NCBI RefSeq assembly: GCF_002797535.1
Contig: NZ_PGFD01000003.1
Coordinates: 1 to 64,000, forward strand
Origin: Chryseobacterium geocarposphaerae
GTDB lineage: Bacteria > Bacteroidota > Bacteroidia > Flavobacteriales > Weeksellaceae
Direction of reading: 5' to 3'
Length of the DNA stretch: 64,000 bases
The notes beneath the pieces were generated by a model. That model made no database searches and had not been told where the DNA came from. It was given only the letters and a program-made list of their open reading frames with translations. A program made the translations under genes and the position numbers. This document shows, piece by piece, positions 36,162-45,488 of the stretch. Within the stretch, counting starts at the first letter, position 1, and the number at the start of each line of letters is the position of its first letter.

Positions 36162-36677
36162 ATGAATCAGACAAAAATTATTTCACAGATTCTCTACTAC
36201 ATTTGCTTTATACTGGCAATCGGCTATTTGCTGACTGCAGTGTATTCAATTCTTTGTCTCGTAACCGGATTTAGCATAACGCCGTATAAAGAAAATGCAT
36301 ACTTTCATATCAATTACCCTTTTACCGAAAAGCCTTTTTTGAATATTGAGAACAATTATCCGTATATCCTATTCTCTTTTTTATTGGTTTTAATCACATA
36401 CGGGGTATTCTTTTGGTTTTCAGCCAAAGTTTTTAAGGTTTTCTTTCAGTCAAAATTATTTACGAAGGATAACATTACACACCTGAAAAGGTTTTACCTC
36501 TATAATATCTTTTTTCCATTGCCTATAGTTGTGATCGCGAGCTTCTTCGTGGAAGTGGAAAGTATAATATGGGGATTGGTTTTTATTCATTTCATGCTGG
36601 GAATTTTCTGCTTATTTCTTGCGAATATTTTTAAACAGGGATTACATTTGCAAAACGAACAAGATTTAATTATATAA
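36162..36677 (+). CDS. DUF2975 membrane protein
   Basis: A 171-aa inner-membrane protein with four hydrophobic segments (about residues 10-34, 66-90, 118-136, 139-160) and the FFQSKLFTKDNITHLKRF segment between the second and third, as in the DUF2975 family. The family is characteristically paired with a small XRE-type regulator, which follows here after 1 nt. The role is unknown; membrane-linked control of the regulator is possible. Confidence 0.8.
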   Translation: MNQTKIISQILYYICFILAIGYLLTAVYSILCLVTGFSITPYKENAYFHINYPFTEKPFLNIENNYPYILFSFLLVLITYGVFFWFSAKVFKVFFQSKLFTKDNITHLKRFYLYNIFFPLPIVVIASFFVEVESIIWGLVFIHFMLGIFCLFLANIFKQGLHLQNEQDLII

Positions 36678-36678
36678 A

Positions 36679-36885
36679 ATGCCAATTATAGTCAACTTAG
36701 ATGTAATGCTTGCCAAACGTAAAATGCAAAGTAAAGAATTGGCAGAAAAACTGGGAATTACTCCCGTTAATCTCTCCATCCTGAAAACAGGAAAAGCCAA
36801 AGGAGTCCGTTTCGACACGCTGGAAGCGATCTGTAAAATACTGGAATGTCAGCCGGGAGATATTTTAGAATATAAAGATGAATAA
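36679..36885 (+). CDS. Small XRE-family regulator (Cro/C1-type HTH)
   Basis: A 68-aa single-domain helix-turn-helix protein: LAKRKMQSKELAEKLGITPVNLSILKTGKAKGVRF covers the DNA-binding helices and LEAICKILECQPGDILEY is the typical last helix. It resembles the YozG/SinR-like regulators coupled to DUF2975. The gene follows its membrane partner by 1 nt and probably represses their shared promoter. The 204 nt downstream (36886-37089) hold no further gene. Confidence 0.88.
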   Translation: MPIIVNLDVMLAKRKMQSKELAEKLGITPVNLSILKTGKAKGVRFDTLEAICKILECQPGDILEYKDE

Positions 36886-37089
36886 ATGATCGACGATTAT
36901 TTGAAATCTTGATTTTAATCTTATTGAACTTTTTAAAATTTTAAATTTAAATTTTAAATTTTAGCCTTTCAACAATAGCTTTTGTGACTTTTGCGGTTAC
37001 ATTAGGCCCTTCAGTATAAAATCTTACACATATTATCTTAAGAAGCAATGGAAACATTGCCAGTCCTTCTATTATCCAAACCCAACAAT

Positions 37090-37962
37090 ATGAATACTTT
37101 ATCTATCAACAACCTCAACCTCACCTATAAAAATGGCTTTCAGGCTATTCAAAACATTTCGCTGGAAATCGGAAACGGAATGTTTGGACTTTTAGGTCCT
37201 AACGGAGCCGGAAAATCTTCTTTAATGAAAACCATTGTAGGACTTCAGAAACCCACTTCGGGAAATATAATCTTCAATGGAGTTGATATTGCTAAAGACC
37301 CTAATTACATAAAACAAAATTTAGGTTTTCTCCCACAGGATTTTGGGGTATATCCTAAAATTTCCGCTTATGATCTATTAGAACATATTGCGATTTTAAA
37401 AGGAATTAAAAACAGTACCGAACGCAAAAATCAGATCATAAGCCTGCTTGAAAAAGTAAATCTTTCTGATTTCAGAAACAAAGAAGTCCATACTTTTTCC
37501 GGAGGAATGAGGCAGCGGTTCGGAGTTGCACAGGCTCTATTAGGGAATCCGAAAATTATTATCGTTGATGAACCTACTGCAGGTCTTGATCCCGAAGAAC
37601 GCAACCGTTTCAATTCTTTGCTGAATGATATCAGTAAAGAAGTTATTGTCATTCTTTCCACCCACCTCGTGGAAGATGTCCGGAATCTGTGTTCACAAAT
37701 GGCCATTATAAACAAAGGAAAGCTTTTGAAGAAAGGAAAGCCCAATGATCTGATCGCCGAACTGAATCAGAAAATATGGTCAAAATCCATTAATAAAACT
37801 GAGCTGGATCATTATCATTCAACCTATCAGATCATCAGTCAGCAATTAATTGAAAGGGAATTATACATTACTACATTCTCCAACGAAAAGCCTAAAGATT
37901 TCATTCCTGTAAATCCTTTACTGGAGCACGTTTACTTCCATTCTCTCACTCAAAAAATCTAA
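37090..37962 (+). CDS. ABC transporter ATP-binding protein
   Basis: A 290-aa ATPase with all ABC motifs: Walker A LLGPNGAGKSS near residue 36, Q-loop LPQDFGVYP near 82, signature FSGGMRQRFG near 137, Walker B IIIVDEPTAGLDP near 155, and the switch histidine in STHLVED near 192. The C-terminal 80 residues are a family-specific extension. The ATG at 37090 starts the canonical MNTLSINNLNLTY; the earlier ATG at 37048 adds an unlikely tail. It pairs with the permease-peptidase 2 nt downstream. Confidence 0.92.
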   Translation: MNTLSINNLNLTYKNGFQAIQNISLEIGNGMFGLLGPNGAGKSSLMKTIVGLQKPTSGNIIFNGVDIAKDPNYIKQNLGFLPQDFGVYPKISAYDLLEHIAILKGIKNSTERKNQIISLLEKVNLSDFRNKEVHTFSGGMRQRFGVAQALLGNPKIIIVDEPTAGLDPEERNRFNSLLNDISKEVIVILSTHLVEDVRNLCSQMAIINKGKLLKKGKPNDLIAELNQKIWSKSINKTELDHYHSTYQIISQQLIERELYITTFSNEKPKDFIPVNPLLEHVYFHSLTQKI

Positions 37963-37964
37963 TC

Positions 37965-40900
37965 ATGAACGCTTTATTTTTATTCGAAGTCCAGCGCACT
38001 ACCAAGCATTGGCTTACTTACCTTATTACCTTGATCCTGATCGGAATTGGAATATTTTGTGGAAATAATTTCAACCTGAGTGCCGGAGAAGGTATTTATC
38101 TGAATTCTCCCTATACCATTGGTTTTATGACCGGAATGCTAAGCTTATCCGTGATATTCTTTGCCACTATTTTTGCCAGTCAGCAACTTTTTAAAGACCA
38201 GGATTCAAGATTCGACAGTATTTTGTTTTCTCTTCCGCTTTCAAAAAGGGTTTACATAAGCGGAAGATTTTTTTCTTTCTTTTTACAGACATTCTTAAGC
38301 TTTATTTTTTTGATGACCGGGTTTATAATCGGACAGAATATGCGTACGGGAAGCGAGATGCAGCCTTATTTTAATCTTTGGTATTATCTATTTCCGCTGT
38401 TAATCTTCGGGTTTATCAATTGTCTTTTAGTCTGTAGCTTTTTGTTTCTCATTTCATTGACTACGAAGAAGAAACTACTGGTTGTGATTGGCGGATTACT
38501 GCTTTATGTCCTATATATGGTTGTTCTGCTGTTTTCAAATTCACCCTTTATGGCCGGAAGTATTCCTCAGTCAGTGGAATCACAGCAGATATCTGCATTC
38601 ACAGACCCTTTTGGCTTATCTGCTTATTTTTTTGAGGGAAGAAACCTTTCCGCTATCGAAAAAAATGAATTGGCCATTCCCTTTTCTTCATATTTATTGG
38701 TGAACAGGACTGTTTTCCTTTTCATTTCTGTGATGTTTTTACTGCTCTCCTACCGTCTTTTTTCATTTTCAGGATTTTCCGGTAAAAAGAAAAGAAAAAC
38801 TGAGATCAATACTACATTTTCGAAGATCAACCCGAAAGCATATTCTGTTGTCAGCTCTGATTTCGGAATAGTTTCATCTCTGCAATCCGTCTTATCCTTT
38901 ACCAAAATTGATCTCATTTATCTTTTTAAAGGAATTGTCATGGTTGCTGTTTCCGTTCTGTTGTTATTTTTTGTCGGGATGGAAATGTATGCTGAAATTG
39001 AAAAAGGAATCCGGCTTCCGCAGAAATATGCAAGTTCCGGCTTGATGGCAACTACGATTTCCGAAAATTTTCATTTACTAGGCTTGCTTATTGTTGCCTA
39101 TTTCATCAATGATCTGTATTGGCGAAGCCATGCTTCGGGATTTTCCCTGATTGAAAAAAGCACTTATTTTCACAAAAAAAAATTAACCGGTCATTTCTTA
39201 TCCATCAGTGTCTTATTATTCTTTTTTACCGGAATATTGATTTTGGAAGGATTAGTTTTTCAGTTAAGTTACGGCTATTTCCATATTGACTGGAGCGCAT
39301 ATTCAGGAACAGTCCTTTTTAATACTTTTCCGCTTATTCTTTTTTCAGGGTTTTTTCTACTCATTAACGATCAAATCAAAAACAGGTTCGTTGCTTTAGG
39401 CATTTCCGTTGTATTACTGATGATCATGGCGACTCCCATTACTAAAAAGATCATCTCTTATCCGTTACTGAGGATATTTTCAGATTTCAAAGGAACTTAC
39501 AGTGATTTTAACGGGTATGGAATTTATTCCATTGCTTTTGCGGAAAGACTTTTATTCGGATCAGGAATCATTTTTCTTTTATGGATGATGAATGAATCGT
39601 TTAAAACTAAGAAATGGAACCTAAAAAAAGCTTTCTTCACTGTTTTACTATTGATCATCGGTTGTTGGGCAGGAAATCATTTGATGCAAGGATATTCACC
39701 TAAAAATGATGAAAAGCTTCTTTTAAATGCAATTCATTATGAAAAGCAATTCCGACGGTACGAAAATCTGCCACAACCTGTCATTACCGATGTTAATACG
39801 CAAATTGACCTGTATCCATCTCAAAGATCTTATGAAATTAAAGGAAAATATACTTTGACCAATCAAACTGATAAAGCTATTGATAAGATTCTCATTAATT
39901 TTCATCCGGATTTGAAGATACAATCCGCAGTCCTTCAAACTGCATTTGAAACAAAGGAAATTGATCAAACCATCACTGAAATTCATTTAAAACAGCCATT
40001 ACAGCCTCATGAGACCGCTCATCTTGATTTCAGAATATCCTATCAATGGTTTGCCGTAAACGGTCATGAATCTTTTAATGCGATTGTTGAAAACGGTTCT
40101 TTCATGAGGATCAGCAGATATTATCCCACGATTGGCTACCAAAAAGATGATGAAATTGAAGATCAGAAAAAAAGGGATGAATTTAGGCTTGGAAAAGCAC
40201 GGGCTGTAAAAAAATTAGAAGCGCCGGAAGTTTTTAATAAAGATTTCATCACTTTAAATATGATCATTTCTACCGAAAAAGATCAAACAGCCATTGGAAC
40301 AGGAGATCTTATGGCTCAGTCAATAAGAGGAGAAAGACGCTTCTTTCATTATCAATCAAAGAACATTCCTTTCCGTTTTGCTCTTTCTTCGGCAAAATAT
40401 AAGCAGAAAATAATCAATTATAAAGGCATCGCAATTAATGTATTCTATCATCAAAAGCATAAGGAAAATGTAGACCACTTCATCAACAATGCCAAAATCA
40501 CCCTGGATTATTGTAATAAAAATTTTGGAAAGTATCCTTTCAAAACCATCAATTTTGCTGAAATTTCCTCATTTACCAGAGGTTTTGCGGCTACAGCTTA
40601 TCCTTCTGCTATTTTTATGCCTGAAGATATGGTTTTCCATGCGAATATTCATGCAGATAAGCAACAGGATGTCATTAACGAACTTGCAGGACACGAACTT
40701 TCTCATCTTTGGTGGGGAAACAGCCAGATCGATCCTGATGACCGGGAAGGTTCTCCTATGCTCACGGAAACGCTTGCCATGTACACGGAAATGATGTTTT
40801 ACAAAAAAATGCACGGCAAAGAAAAAATGATGGAACGAATACAGGTTCATCAGCAAATCTATGATAATGAAAAAGGATTATCTGAAAACGAACCGATCTA

Positions 40901-41132
40901 TAAAGTAACCGGAAATAATACGCATATTTCTTATTCCAAAGGCGCCATTGCTATGGTACAGCTCAGTGAAATGATTGGGGAAGAAAAAGTTAATACAGCC
41001 CTGAAAAATTTTCTTCAAAATAATAGGTATCCTAAAAAACCGACTACTCTTGATCTTCTCAAAGAGTTTTATAAAGTTGCTCCTAATGAGCAGATCAAAA
41101 AGAAAATCAATGGATTATTTACCACTATATAA
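37965..41132 (+). CDS. ABC-2-type permease fused to M1-family aminopeptidase
   Basis: A 1055-aa inner-membrane protein. The first about 560 residues form two sets of six hydrophobic segments, like two ABC-2 permease halves. From about 600 the protein is an M1-type zinc metallopeptidase with HELSH near residue 910 and the third ligand in TETLAMYTEM near 933. The GxMEN exopeptidase loop is not clearly seen (EISSFTRGFAATAYPSA occurs instead), so peptidase specificity may differ. Such fusions recur in Bacteroidota beside a matching ATPase gene, as here; substrate unknown. Ends at a strong terminator. Confidence 0.87.
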   Translation: MNALFLFEVQRTTKHWLTYLITLILIGIGIFCGNNFNLSAGEGIYLNSPYTIGFMTGMLSLSVIFFATIFASQQLFKDQDSRFDSILFSLPLSKRVYISGRFFSFFLQTFLSFIFLMTGFIIGQNMRTGSEMQPYFNLWYYLFPLLIFGFINCLLVCSFLFLISLTTKKKLLVVIGGLLLYVLYMVVLLFSNSPFMAGSIPQSVESQQISAFTDPFGLSAYFFEGRNLSAIEKNELAIPFSSYLLVNRTVFLFISVMFLLLSYRLFSFSGFSGKKKRKTEINTTFSKINPKAYSVVSSDFGIVSSLQSVLSFTKIDLIYLFKGIVMVAVSVLLLFFVGMEMYAEIEKGIRLPQKYASSGLMATTISENFHLLGLLIVAYFINDLYWRSHASGFSLIEKSTYFHKKKLTGHFLSISVLLFFFTGILILEGLVFQLSYGYFHIDWSAYSGTVLFNTFPLILFSGFFLLINDQIKNRFVALGISVVLLMIMATPITKKIISYPLLRIFSDFKGTYSDFNGYGIYSIAFAERLLFGSGIIFLLWMMNESFKTKKWNLKKAFFTVLLLIIGCWAGNHLMQGYSPKNDEKLLLNAIHYEKQFRRYENLPQPVITDVNTQIDLYPSQRSYEIKGKYTLTNQTDKAIDKILINFHPDLKIQSAVLQTAFETKEIDQTITEIHLKQPLQPHETAHLDFRISYQWFAVNGHESFNAIVENGSFMRISRYYPTIGYQKDDEIEDQKKRDEFRLGKARAVKKLEAPEVFNKDFITLNMIISTEKDQTAIGTGDLMAQSIRGERRFFHYQSKNIPFRFALSSAKYKQKIINYKGIAINVFYHQKHKENVDHFINNAKITLDYCNKNFGKYPFKTINFAEISSFTRGFAATAYPSAIFMPEDMVFHANIHADKQQDVINELAGHELSHLWWGNSQIDPDDREGSPMLTETLAMYTEMMFYKKMHGKEKMMERIQVHQQIYDNEKGLSENEPIYKVTGNNTHISYSKGAIAMVQLSEMIGEEKVNTALKNFLQNNRYPKKPTTLDLLKEFYKVAPNEQIKKKINGLFTTI

Positions 41133-41138
41133 TTTAAG

Positions 41139-41163
41139 ACCACCGTATATACGGTGGTTTTTT
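41139..41163 (+). terminator. Intrinsic terminator after the ABC operon
   Basis: The perfect 20-bp palindrome ACCACCGTATATACGGTGGT (41139-41158) runs into a T tract. Confidence 0.85.
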
Positions 41164-41223
41164 AATTAATTTAAAAATTTATTTCCTCGTTGTAACAAAA
41201 TAAAATTTCATGCAACAAATTAG

Positions 41224-41249
41224 TTGATATATCAATAATTGATTAATCA
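41224..41249 (+). promoter_or_regulatory. Candidate MarR operator: two adjacent palindromes
   Basis: TTGATATATCAA (41224-41235) and TGATTAATCA (41240-41249) are perfect palindromes 4 bp apart and 25 nt before the marR-type start codon. Adjacent palindromes of this size are typical autoregulatory sites for MarR dimers. Confidence 0.5.
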
Positions 41250-41273
41250 TTATTATTTAATTAAAATATTTAC

Positions 41274-41714
41274 ATGGAAAAATTAGATTCAATCATATTT
41301 TACAACATCGATAAAGCGATCAGATCCTATAGAAATTATGCTCAAAGACAATTAAAAGCAAATGGATTCAGCATAACGATCGATCAGTGGCTGATTATTA
41401 AAGCGATATTGGAAAATCCGGGAATTACTCAAAATGAAATTGGTGATCTTGTCTTTAAAGACAATGCTTCCATCACAAGAATCATTGAATTGCTGGTGAA
41501 ATCAAAATACATCATTAGAAATCCTAATCCCGACGACCGCAGAAAAACCAACCTTGAAGTTACAGAATCCGGAAAGGAAATCATACAAAAAGTACAAAAC
41601 CTTGTAGAAAAAAACCGACAGGTCGCTTTGGGAGGTGTTTCCCAAGAAGAACTGGAAATCATGAACAATACATTACTCAAAATATCTAAAAACTGTCTTA
41701 ACCTTAAAAAATAA
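41274..41714 (+). CDS. MarR-family transcriptional regulator
   Basis: A 146-aa winged helix-turn-helix protein: the recognition region is QNEIGDLVFKDNASITRIIELLVKSKYIIRN (about residues 47-77) and the wing ends in DDRRKTNLEVTESG (about 80-93). MarR proteins usually repress efflux or envelope genes and respond to small molecules. The outer-membrane receptor gene starts 6 nt downstream, so they form an operon that is probably autoregulated through the upstream palindromes. Confidence 0.9.
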   Translation: MEKLDSIIFYNIDKAIRSYRNYAQRQLKANGFSITIDQWLIIKAILENPGITQNEIGDLVFKDNASITRIIELLVKSKYIIRNPNPDDRRKTNLEVTESGKEIIQKVQNLVEKNRQVALGGVSQEELEIMNNTLLKISKNCLNLKK

Positions 41715-41720
41715 AACATA

Positions 41721-44156
41721 ATGGTCAGAATATTTATCTTCATTTTTGTTTGGCTTATTACCGTATTCAGTTCGTTAAAAGCACAAACAACACAGAATTT
41801 TTCTTTGTCAGGAAAAATAGATTCGGATAAGGCGAATCAGATGGAAATCAACCTATTTAATACTGAAAATAAATTAGTAAAAACAGAAATTGCAGACACA
41901 AAAGGAAATTTCAGTTTCAATGATCTTGCTTCCGGAAGTTATACTTTAAAAATCAATAAAAACGGAACTGAGGCTTATCAATCTGAAAAGATTACCATAA
42001 CAGGAAATACTACCCTCCCTTCCATTCAATTGAAGGAAAAACTGATTGAAGGAATAACGATCACTAAAGCTAAACCCTATATTGAAAGACAGGACGGCAA
42101 AATGATCCTCAATGTTGAAAACAGTATCGCCGCTACCGGAAATTCAGCATTTGAAGTCCTGGAAAAAGCTCCGGGTGTAAAGGTCGATAACAACGATAAT
42201 ATCAGTCTTCGCGGAAAAGGAAATCTTTTGGTACAGATCGACGGAAAAAATACGCCAATGACAGGAACAGATCTTGCCAATTATCTTCGCGGAATTCCGT
42301 CTTCAAGTGTTGAAAAAGTGGAGTTTATTACCAATCCGTCATCAAAATACGATGCAGCGGGAACTTCAATCATTAATATTAAGCTTAAAAAAGATCAGAG
42401 AAAAGGAACGAACGGAAGCATTTCAACAGCTTGGGGAACGGGAAAATATATTAAAAACAACAACAGTTTCAATATTAATCACAGAAATAAAAAAGTAAAC
42501 CTTTTTGCGAACTATAGCTTTGCGTACCGGGAGTTTTACAACAAATTGCTTCTCGACAGAAGTTTTTACGATAACGGAAATTTCACGCAAGGTTATATTC
42601 AGGATAATTTTCTGAAAATGAACTTTAGAAATCATATTGCCAAAACCGGAATGGATTATTATATGAATGATAAAAATGTTCTCGGCTTTTCAGTAGGATT
42701 TGTCAGCAACAGGTTTGATCCGACGAGCAATAATGAAACTTTAATTTTAGATAGCAATCATCAACCTTCAGGAACATCCAATACCAAAAGTAACAACCGG
42801 GATCACTGGAAAAATGTATCTTTTAATCTTAATCATAAACTTACGATTGATTCTCTGGGTTCTGAGCTTACGACGGACTTGGATTACATCAACTATTCCA
42901 ACACTTCTTTACAGAATTTTATTACCAATAATTATGATGCTAACGGAAATCTGTTTCCGTCAACTCCGCTTAATCCCAATCCGTATAACCTGAAAGGAGA
43001 TTTAGGTGGAAATCTTAATATTTATTCCCTTAAATCCGATCTCACAAAGGTGTTTAAAAAGAACTGGAAACTCGAAACCGGAATCAAAACAAGTTTTGTA
43101 AAAGCGGATAATGATCTCCAGTTCTTTAATGCAAGTTCAGGAAACCTGGTTCTTGATGATTCAAAAACCAATCATTTTATTTATGAAGAAAACATCAATG
43201 CGGCGTATGGAAATGTGATTAAAAACTGGGAAAAATTTAAAGTAAATTTTGGGTTGAGAGTAGAAAATACCAATATTACAGGAAACCAGATTACGACGAA
43301 TCAGATCAATAAAAAGAACTATACCCAATTATTTCCAAGTGCTGTTTTTTCTTATGATTTGAATGATAAAAATACAGTTGAGCTTAATTTCAGCAGGAGA
43401 ATTACAAGACCAACTTATAAACAGTTGAATCCATTTAAATTCTATCTGGATCTTACCACTTACCAGGCAGGAAATCCTGATCTGAATCCGCAAACAACAA
43501 TGAATTATGAATTTACCTATAGTTTCAGCAATAAGTATTTTGCAACATTAAGCTACAGCAAAACCAAAAATAATATTACCGACGTACTGAAACCAACGAT
43601 AGAAAACGGAAAAACGGTGGTAGTTCAGGCCAATGAAAACCTGAGTTCGGCTTCTTATTACGGACTGAATCTGATTGCTCCTGTAAAAGTGGCAAAGTGG
43701 TGGGACATGAACAATAATGCAAACTTCTACTACGGAAGCTATACGGGAAATATTGCTGATACCTATATTAAAAATCAAGGGAATTTTACTTTTGATCTCA
43801 ACAGCATCAATTCATTTAAACTAGGAAACGGATTTACCGCAGAGCTAACCGGAAATTATAAAGCAAAAGAAGTCTATGCTTATATGTTCCTTAAACCGAT
43901 GTGGTCTGTAAATATCGGTGCTCAAAAGAAATTTAAAAACAACAGTACCCTGAAATTTTCTTTCAATGATATTTTCCTGACCAGCAACCCGGAAGCAAGA
44001 AATGTTTATACCAGCTATGTAGAAAACTTTATTGTGAGACGTGATACTAGAGTGGCAACACTTTCATATACGTATAATTTTGGATCAGGGAAATCCGGCC
44101 AGCCAAGAAAGACAGGTGGTGCAGATGATCTGAAGCAGAGAGTCGGAAATGGATAA
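41721..44156 (+). CDS. TonB-receptor-like outer-membrane protein (OMP beta-barrel family)
   Basis: An 811-aa outer-membrane protein with a signal peptide (about 1-21, ending SLKAQ), a carboxypeptidase-regulatory-like beta-sandwich (about 25-110), a plug-like region (AFEVLEKAPGVKVDNNDNISLRGKGNLLVQIDG near 142-174) and a long C-terminal barrel of alternating strands with the NFSRRITRPTYKQLNPFKFY landmark near 553. This is the OMP_b-brl_3 class, related to TonB-dependent receptors but usually without a TonB box. The ligand is unknown. It is controlled with, and probably by, the adjacent MarR. Confidence 0.85.
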   Translation: MVRIFIFIFVWLITVFSSLKAQTTQNFSLSGKIDSDKANQMEINLFNTENKLVKTEIADTKGNFSFNDLASGSYTLKINKNGTEAYQSEKITITGNTTLPSIQLKEKLIEGITITKAKPYIERQDGKMILNVENSIAATGNSAFEVLEKAPGVKVDNNDNISLRGKGNLLVQIDGKNTPMTGTDLANYLRGIPSSSVEKVEFITNPSSKYDAAGTSIINIKLKKDQRKGTNGSISTAWGTGKYIKNNNSFNINHRNKKVNLFANYSFAYREFYNKLLLDRSFYDNGNFTQGYIQDNFLKMNFRNHIAKTGMDYYMNDKNVLGFSVGFVSNRFDPTSNNETLILDSNHQPSGTSNTKSNNRDHWKNVSFNLNHKLTIDSLGSELTTDLDYINYSNTSLQNFITNNYDANGNLFPSTPLNPNPYNLKGDLGGNLNIYSLKSDLTKVFKKNWKLETGIKTSFVKADNDLQFFNASSGNLVLDDSKTNHFIYEENINAAYGNVIKNWEKFKVNFGLRVENTNITGNQITTNQINKKNYTQLFPSAVFSYDLNDKNTVELNFSRRITRPTYKQLNPFKFYLDLTTYQAGNPDLNPQTTMNYEFTYSFSNKYFATLSYSKTKNNITDVLKPTIENGKTVVVQANENLSSASYYGLNLIAPVKVAKWWDMNNNANFYYGSYTGNIADTYIKNQGNFTFDLNSINSFKLGNGFTAELTGNYKAKEVYAYMFLKPMWSVNIGAQKKFKNNSTLKFSFNDIFLTSNPEARNVYTSYVENFIVRRDTRVATLSYTYNFGSGKSGQPRKTGGADDLKQRVGNG

Positions 44157-44192
44157 TTAAGATTATTTCGTTCCTCGTAATGAATGATATAA

Positions 44193-44217
44193 AAAACCTC
44201 CAGAATCTGGAGGTTTT
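44193..44217. terminator. Bidirectional terminator between convergent genes
   Basis: A stem of CCTCCAG (44197-44203) and CTGGAGG (44207-44213), extended by A/T pairs with T tracts in both directions. Confidence 0.8.
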
Positions 44218-44220
44218 GTT

Positions 44221-44574
44221 TTATTTATTCTTCTTTAAAATGTAATAAATCGCTTTATCTTTATCATCATTCATCGTATAGGCAAACTGAAAGGAATACC
44301 CGTTTGCAGACATAAAATTAAGCGCATCCATCATAGAATTGAACTTCATATTCCGCCCTCTTTCGTCTTTGATGCTTGTTCCGTTTTTGAAGGAAATCGA
44401 TTTGGTTTCCTGCCCGAAATCAATTTCCACATTTACCTTTGTACTTAAGGATCTTCCGGTGCCGATAATCTGTACATAATAAACATCAATATCTCTTATG
44501 GGAACATCATTTACCGTTTGAGCGAAGGAAACAGAGGCAAAACCAATAAGGAAAAGAAGCAATAGTTTTTTCAT
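44221..44574 (-). CDS. Hypothetical secreted protein, 117 aa
   Basis: A small protein with a signal peptide (residues 1 to about 18, ending VSFAQ) and a basic, beta-rich mature part of about 99 residues. No family motif is recognised. The FNSMMDALNFMSANGYSFQFAYT segment is a helix-strand pattern seen in several short Bacteroidota exported proteins of unknown role. Probably periplasmic; single-gene unit. Confidence 0.7.
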   Translation of the reverse strand: MKKLLLLFLIGFASVSFAQTVNDVPIRDIDVYYVQIIGTGRSLSTKVNVEIDFGQETKSISFKNGTSIKDERGRNMKFNSMMDALNFMSANGYSFQFAYTMNDDKDKAIYYILKKNK

Positions 44575-44684
44575 AAGTTTTTGTTTAAAGATAAATAAAA
44601 TTCTCTCATTATTAAACAGACAAAATCCCTCAAAAAATGGGGGATTCTACTATATCTGAGAAATTAATCTGAGGTTGGGATTAA

Positions 44685-45119
44685 TTATTTTACCAGTCTG
44701 ATCTCCGTTGCAGAAAATCCTTTTGGAGATTTTTCTTTTTCAAAAGAAACTTTATTTCCTTTTTTAATCGGATCTATACAATTATTATTATGGAAGAAGA
44801 TGTTTTCTTTTGTTTTATCTTCCGTAATGAAACCGTATCCTTTTTCACTTAAAAAGGTCACGATACCAGTTTTTAAAGCTTCTTCAGCTTCGATTGGAGC
44901 CGCTCCCAGCTGGATGTTATCAAGATCAATTTCTTGTTTTGCATCCTGATCCGGAGGTGTAGATGTCAGTTGTCCGTTTGCATCTACATACATAAACATT
45001 TCGTCAAGGCTTTTACCTTTATCATTGTTTTCCTTACGCTCTTCACGACGTAGAGCTTTTTCTTTTTGTTTTTGCTGTTTCTTTTTGAAATTTTCTTTTT
45101 TAGAGAAAGAATCCGCCAT
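44685..45119 (-). CDS. Cold-shock-domain protein with basic N-terminal extension
   Basis: A 144-aa protein. The first 35 residues are Lys/Glu-rich (KKENFKKKQQKQKEKALRR), then an acidic linker, then a C-terminal cold-shock domain (about 83-144) with the RNP1-like motif KGYGFITED near residue 97 and NIFFHNN near 112 as the RNP2-like motif. Such proteins bind single-stranded RNA or DNA and act as RNA chaperones. The promoter lies about 220 nt upstream of the ATG, so the mRNA has a long 5' UTR, a hallmark of cold-shock genes. Confidence 0.9.
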   Translation of the reverse strand: MADSFSKKENFKKKQQKQKEKALRREERKENNDKGKSLDEMFMYVDANGQLTSTPPDQDAKQEIDLDNIQLGAAPIEAEEALKTGIVTFLSEKGYGFITEDKTKENIFFHNNNCIDPIKKGNKVSFEKEKSPKGFSATEIRLVK

Positions 45120-45376
45120 ATATCTTTTTAAATTTAATTGTTACTGAGTACTGTTTTAAGTTTAAACATCGTATAATATTCAAACTATACAATATTAACC
45201 TCTTCCAAAAGAGATGTAATATGTTTTCCGGCTGTCTTTATTTGAACAGATTGTTCTGAGAACAATTAATAGATGAAAAAAGAAAAATGACATTTCAAAT
45301 AATCACAACACCTGAAAGCAGAGAACCTGTCTTTAAGATAATATACAAATATACAGAAAATAAAGACATAAAACAA
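45120..45376 (-). promoter_or_regulatory. Promoter and long 5' UTR of the cold-shock gene
   Basis: On the minus strand TTG (45374-45376), a 20-bp spacer and TATATTTG (45346-45353) form a good promoter. Transcription should begin near 45338, leaving about 219 nt of untranslated leader (45120-45338). I could not fold it reliably by eye. A 37-codon frame on the other strand (45287-45400) has plausible composition but no other support. Confidence 0.55.
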
Positions 45377-45452
45377 CTTGAATCTGATTTAAATAATTGA
45401 GTTTCAATTCACTTAATTGCTCCTTTGAACATTAAATCAAGTATATACAAAC

Positions 45453-45480
45453 AAAAAACCACCGAAAAATCGATGGTTTC
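45453..45480 (-). terminator. Terminator after pnp
   Basis: An imperfect stem AAACCA/TGGTTT with inner CGA/TCG pairs around an A-rich loop (about 45456-45479). The minus-strand transcript continues into a T-rich stretch. Confidence 0.6.
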
Positions 45481-45488
45481 TATTTTTA

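Noticed and set aside
45287..45400. 37-codon gene on the plus strand
   Set aside because: The composition is plausible, but it overlaps the cold-shock promoter on the other strand, has no promoter or family match, and is too short to support.
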